In this document: positions 61,948 to 64,000 of the stretch, piece by piece
How positions within the stretch are numbered: position 1 is the first letter of the stretch
Layout: every line of letters starts with the position of its first letter
NCBI GenBank assembly: GCA_004154925.1
Contig: QJNS01000004.1
Coordinates: 124,001-188,000 of the forward strand
Reading direction: 5' to 3'
DNA: 64,000 nucleotides
From: Monosporascus cannonballus
Taxonomy: Eukaryota > Ascomycota > Sordariomycetes > Xylariales
The notes under the pieces: generated by a model
What the model was told of the DNA's origin: nothing
The model's database searches: none
Seen by the model: the letters and a program-made list of their open reading frames with translations, nothing else
Position numbers and translations under genes: made by a program

Positions 61948-62284
61948 TATTATGATTTAATTAATTTAGCGGGCTTTAAAATAATTAAGGTAAAAAAAAT
62001 TAAACCCGATATAAAAAACGAATTATGTAATAAGCTTAAGAGTTTTAAAAAGCTTAAAAAATTAAGCATTTTAAGTATCTTAAGCCATAAATACGATATA
62101 TACTTATTATATCCATAGTTTAAATAATAACAGTTTATAATAACAATTCGCTACCTAAAACATCCTTAATATTATGAACCGTAACCAGTTGCTATATCCA
62201 TTACTCAGAATCTTACGATACTCCTGCCAACATAAACCCGTACGACTATGGTTTAATAGTTGGTTAAACCCGTTAGACGTCACA
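61948..62284 (+). repeat. 3' LTR of element C
   Basis: This 337-bp LTR runs from tattatgattt to gttagacgtcaca. Its U3 half is strongly RIP-mutated and its R/U5 half is well preserved. The target duplication cttgg follows at 62285-62289, exactly matching 4940-4944. Confidence 0.9.
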
Positions 62285-62289
62285 CTTGG

Positions 62290-62583
62290 ATAATGAAATC
62301 TACTAGTACGCTTACATTAATTCGGGAGCGAGCATGGCTGTTGGCTTCCTTGTCAGTGCCGAACGGGTAGGCATGGAGAACGCTGATACAAGGTGGGTAA
62401 AGTGGCTGTCTAGCAGTGGATGGATTGAATGGAATGACGGCCAGAAGAGAGCAATGCTCCTTAGCGGCGTAAAATCAGGTATGGTTTCGTCAGAGTGAGA
62501 GAAGAGCATGAGAGTGCATGGCGTGGCTCAAAAGACAACTTCGTAGTTAAGGGGCTGAACGGAGGCGAGTCATGCGAGGCCCG
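62290..62583. other. Right flank of the nested cluster, normal-GC DNA
   Basis: GC rises abruptly to ordinary levels and CA/TG dinucleotides reappear, so RIP stops at the TE border. Both strands happen to be open for about 50-65 codons (62312-62509 minus; 62334-62498 plus), but neither has a recognisable domain. The plus frame does not continue into 4797-4944, which was its left neighbour before C inserted. No gene is called. Confidence 0.6.
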
Positions 62584-62591
62584 ATGTAGAG

Positions 62592-62940
62592 TAGGGTTTG
62601 CAATGGGTACCCGTGGGTGGCGTAGGTATTTTTCAGTACTTATCCACCAACATATACTAACAAATAATTATTTCTCGATTGCGTATGATTAATTATATTA
62701 ATAAGCAAATAAGTTTATATTTAAAAATTATCATTAATGTAGAATTTATATAATATAATATTTTATTATAATTATTTCTAACCGTAGTAAAAAATAATTT
62801 AAATATATAAAAATAAATGTTAATAAATACGCACTACTCACGGATTACCTAGGACTACCCATTCGTGGATACCACTTTCCTGTCGTAGGTAGCTCATGGG
62901 TGGAAATATTATCGTGGGTCAGTGGGTCGTGCACACCCTA
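62592..62940. mobile_element. hAT-type MITE, 349 bp
   Basis: The ends are terminal inverted repeats TAGGGTTTGCA (62592-62602) and TGCACACCCTA (62930-62940), 10 of 11 matching. The insert is flanked by a perfect 8-bp duplication ATGTAGAG (62584-62591 and 62941-62948). An 8-bp duplication with short T/CAGGG-type ends fits the hAT superfamily. The centre (62690-62830) is very AT-rich, and there is no room for a transposase, so it is non-autonomous. Subterminal gggtacccgtgggtgg and repeated gtgggt motifs could bind a transposase. Confidence 0.85.
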
Positions 62941-62948
62941 ATGTAGAG

Positions 62949-64000
62949 TCTTTGGCTATTATTGGGCAGAGATACTGGAAGACGAGGATGAGGACTAGTA
63001 TTTCTGTCCTTGGCCATTTCGCCGTTTACAAACCTACTATGTAAAGGAGGGAAGATTCAGCTTTTGGGAAATTTTCCTAACGGCAGCACCCGTGCAAGAT
63101 ACCTTCCTCCAATCCTCTTTATCCCCCTCCCCTCTTTCTCCCTCTCCCTTTTTAAAAAGCATCTGTCATGACGGGACTACCGGGGTTACGCCAGCAAGCA
63201 ACCAAGCATCGGACCATATACTGGATACTAGCCTACGGGATAGGATAAGTCTTTAATCATTTGCGTCTCTTTGCAAGCAATCCTGCTCCGCCAACGTGAA
63301 ATAAGCTGCAAAGCACCAGGGACGCCAGCTCTATAGGAACGGTTGTATGGGCGGTGAACCCCTGAATACTACAGGAGAGCTGTGGCAACATCGCGTCTTC
63401 CTACTAGCCGACCCCGAGTTCATCAGCGTGGCCTCTTGTGAATTCTTTCATTAAGTCCGCCCAGGGAGATCACCAGGAGTCCCAGCGTCTACCTAGAAAC
63501 AGTCAGACAAGGCGCAGCTATATTTCAACCGGATGATGATAACGATGGGAGCATGCATGAGCTTTGGACTAGCCTAGATAGCGAAGATTTGCCAATGATC
63601 GCGTCCCAGACCAAGAGTGGCCGGAGTCTTATACCCTGGGATGAGGGGGTTGATTTCATGTAATTCTAACCTGCCTGGGGGGTGGAATGGTGAGCAGCGG
63701 GCAATAATAAGGACGGCGGTTGTTTATACCCGAGAGCGACATATACGTTACGCGTCAGATAAGCGCTGGTGGGAGAAATAAGATTGGGATCGATCTAGGC
63801 GAGCAAATCAAATTAAAAGATAATATGGTGAGGCTTACAAGGTGGTTAGGGATAGAGAGAAGCGACTGCGTCCAACTGCCAGATAGAAGATAGGGCACTG
63901 GAAACCATGGTTACTGTGGGCAATAGCTGCTGGCCAGTTCGCAGTTAGTCTCGCCGTCACCATCTTGGTATTCCATTCATACGTGTCAGATCCTGAAGTG
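62949..64000. other. Euchromatin-like flank without an assignable gene
   Basis: Normal GC and no RIP signature. A pyrimidine-rich tract (63105-63155, CT-rich with ccctcccctctttctccctc) precedes ATG at 63169, resembling fungal promoter CT boxes, but the frame from that ATG closes after 26 codons. Introns could hide a gene. Nothing else is recognised apart from the possible exon at 63442-63663. Confidence 0.5.
63442..63663 (+). CDS. Possible terminal exon or gene relic
   Basis: This stretch of 73 open codons ends at TAA 63661-63663. It has balanced amino-acid use and an acidic part (FQPDDDNDGSMHELW, then SLDSEDLPMIAS and PWDEGVDFM). It has no start codon near its beginning, so it would have to be an internal-to-terminal exon; an AG acceptor is available at about 63455-63456. 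It could equally be chance. No family is recognised. Confidence 0.2.
   Translation: MLSLSPPREITRSPSVYLETVRQGAAIFQPDDDNDGSMHELWTSLDSEDLPMIASQTKSGRSLIPWDEGVDFM

Larger units (their letters stand above)
4945..62284 (+). mobile_element. Element C: outermost chromovirus, host of all nested insertions
   Basis: C is a plus-strand family-1 Ty3/gypsy element of about 6.5 kb, now spread over 57.3 kb. Its pieces are 4945-6652 (5' LTR and gag), 17639-19198 (gag end, protease, RT start), 38432-40976 (rest of pol and chromodomain) and 61417-62284 (3' region and 3' LTR). Its two LTRs share a private U3 (ctaactggcttggcg in the 5' copy). The flanking target duplication CTTGG (4940-4944 and 62285-62289) is exact. 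Insertions D, F, I and the 168-bp SINE-like unit interrupt it. RT sequence flows correctly across each junction when compared with the matching part of I. Confidence 0.9.

Noticed and set aside
62495..62692. A 65-codon plus-strand frame in the GC-normal flank
   Set aside because: It runs across the left end of the hAT MITE, so it could not have been an ancestral coding unit.
1..64000. CRISPR arrays, bacterial operons, or a mitochondrial genome as the cause of the AT richness
   Set aside because: No regularly spaced direct repeats, ribosome binding sites or mitochondrial genes were seen. LTR retrotransposons with RIP-type substitutions account for the composition.

Overview
The window is a RIP-mutated, gene-poor AT isochore of a filamentous ascomycete (Pezizomycotina). 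Nearly all of it is a nested pile of dead LTR retrotransposons. The evidence is an extremely AT-rich composition, TA in place of CA and TG almost everywhere, reading frames broken by TAA and TAG where Gln and Trp codons are expected, and recognisable Ty3/gypsy Gag, protease, RT, RNase H, integrase and chromodomain pieces on both strands. The species cannot be named from this sequence. No intact protein-coding gene is supported.

Layout. Positions 1-2065 are the 5' end of a minus-strand chromovirus (A), which cut off a plus-strand chromovirus (B, 2066-4796). Positions 4797-4944 are a short, unmutated piece of the original locus. From 4945 to 62284 one plus-strand chromovirus (C) has been blown up from about 6.5 kb to 57.3 kb by later insertions. 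D (6653-17633, +) contains E (12002-17443, -). F (19199-38426, +) contains G (20700-33486, -), which contains H (21172-27938, -). I (40977-61411, +) contains J (45496-59216, -), which contains K (47146-54044, +). A 168-bp SINE-like insert also sits in C. When the nested pieces are removed, every element comes out at 5.4-6.9 kb, and every pair of ends carries a 5-bp target duplication. Five duplications are exact (C, D, G, I, K). The other four differ only by C/T or G/A transitions (E, F, H, J). C resumes at 62290 with normal-GC DNA that contains a 349-bp hAT-type MITE with a perfect 8-bp duplication.

Three LTR families are present. Family 1 comprises A, B, C, F, H, I, J and K: chromoviruses with LTRs of about 335-440 bp that share one R/U5 end but carry at least six different U3 modules, some with 35-bp or 52-bp minisatellites. 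Family 2 comprises D and E, with 190-bp LTRs. Family 3 is G, with LTRs of about 185 bp.

The most interesting signal is a conserved antisense reading frame between the chromodomain and the 3' LTR of every family-1 element whose 3' end is visible. It encodes a Cys-containing segment followed by a basic, Leu-rich, probably coiled-coil region. It runs convergent to gag-pol and is recognisable across different U3 types. The gene parts no longer work together. The window is a stratified record of insertions, each silenced by repeat-induced point mutation.
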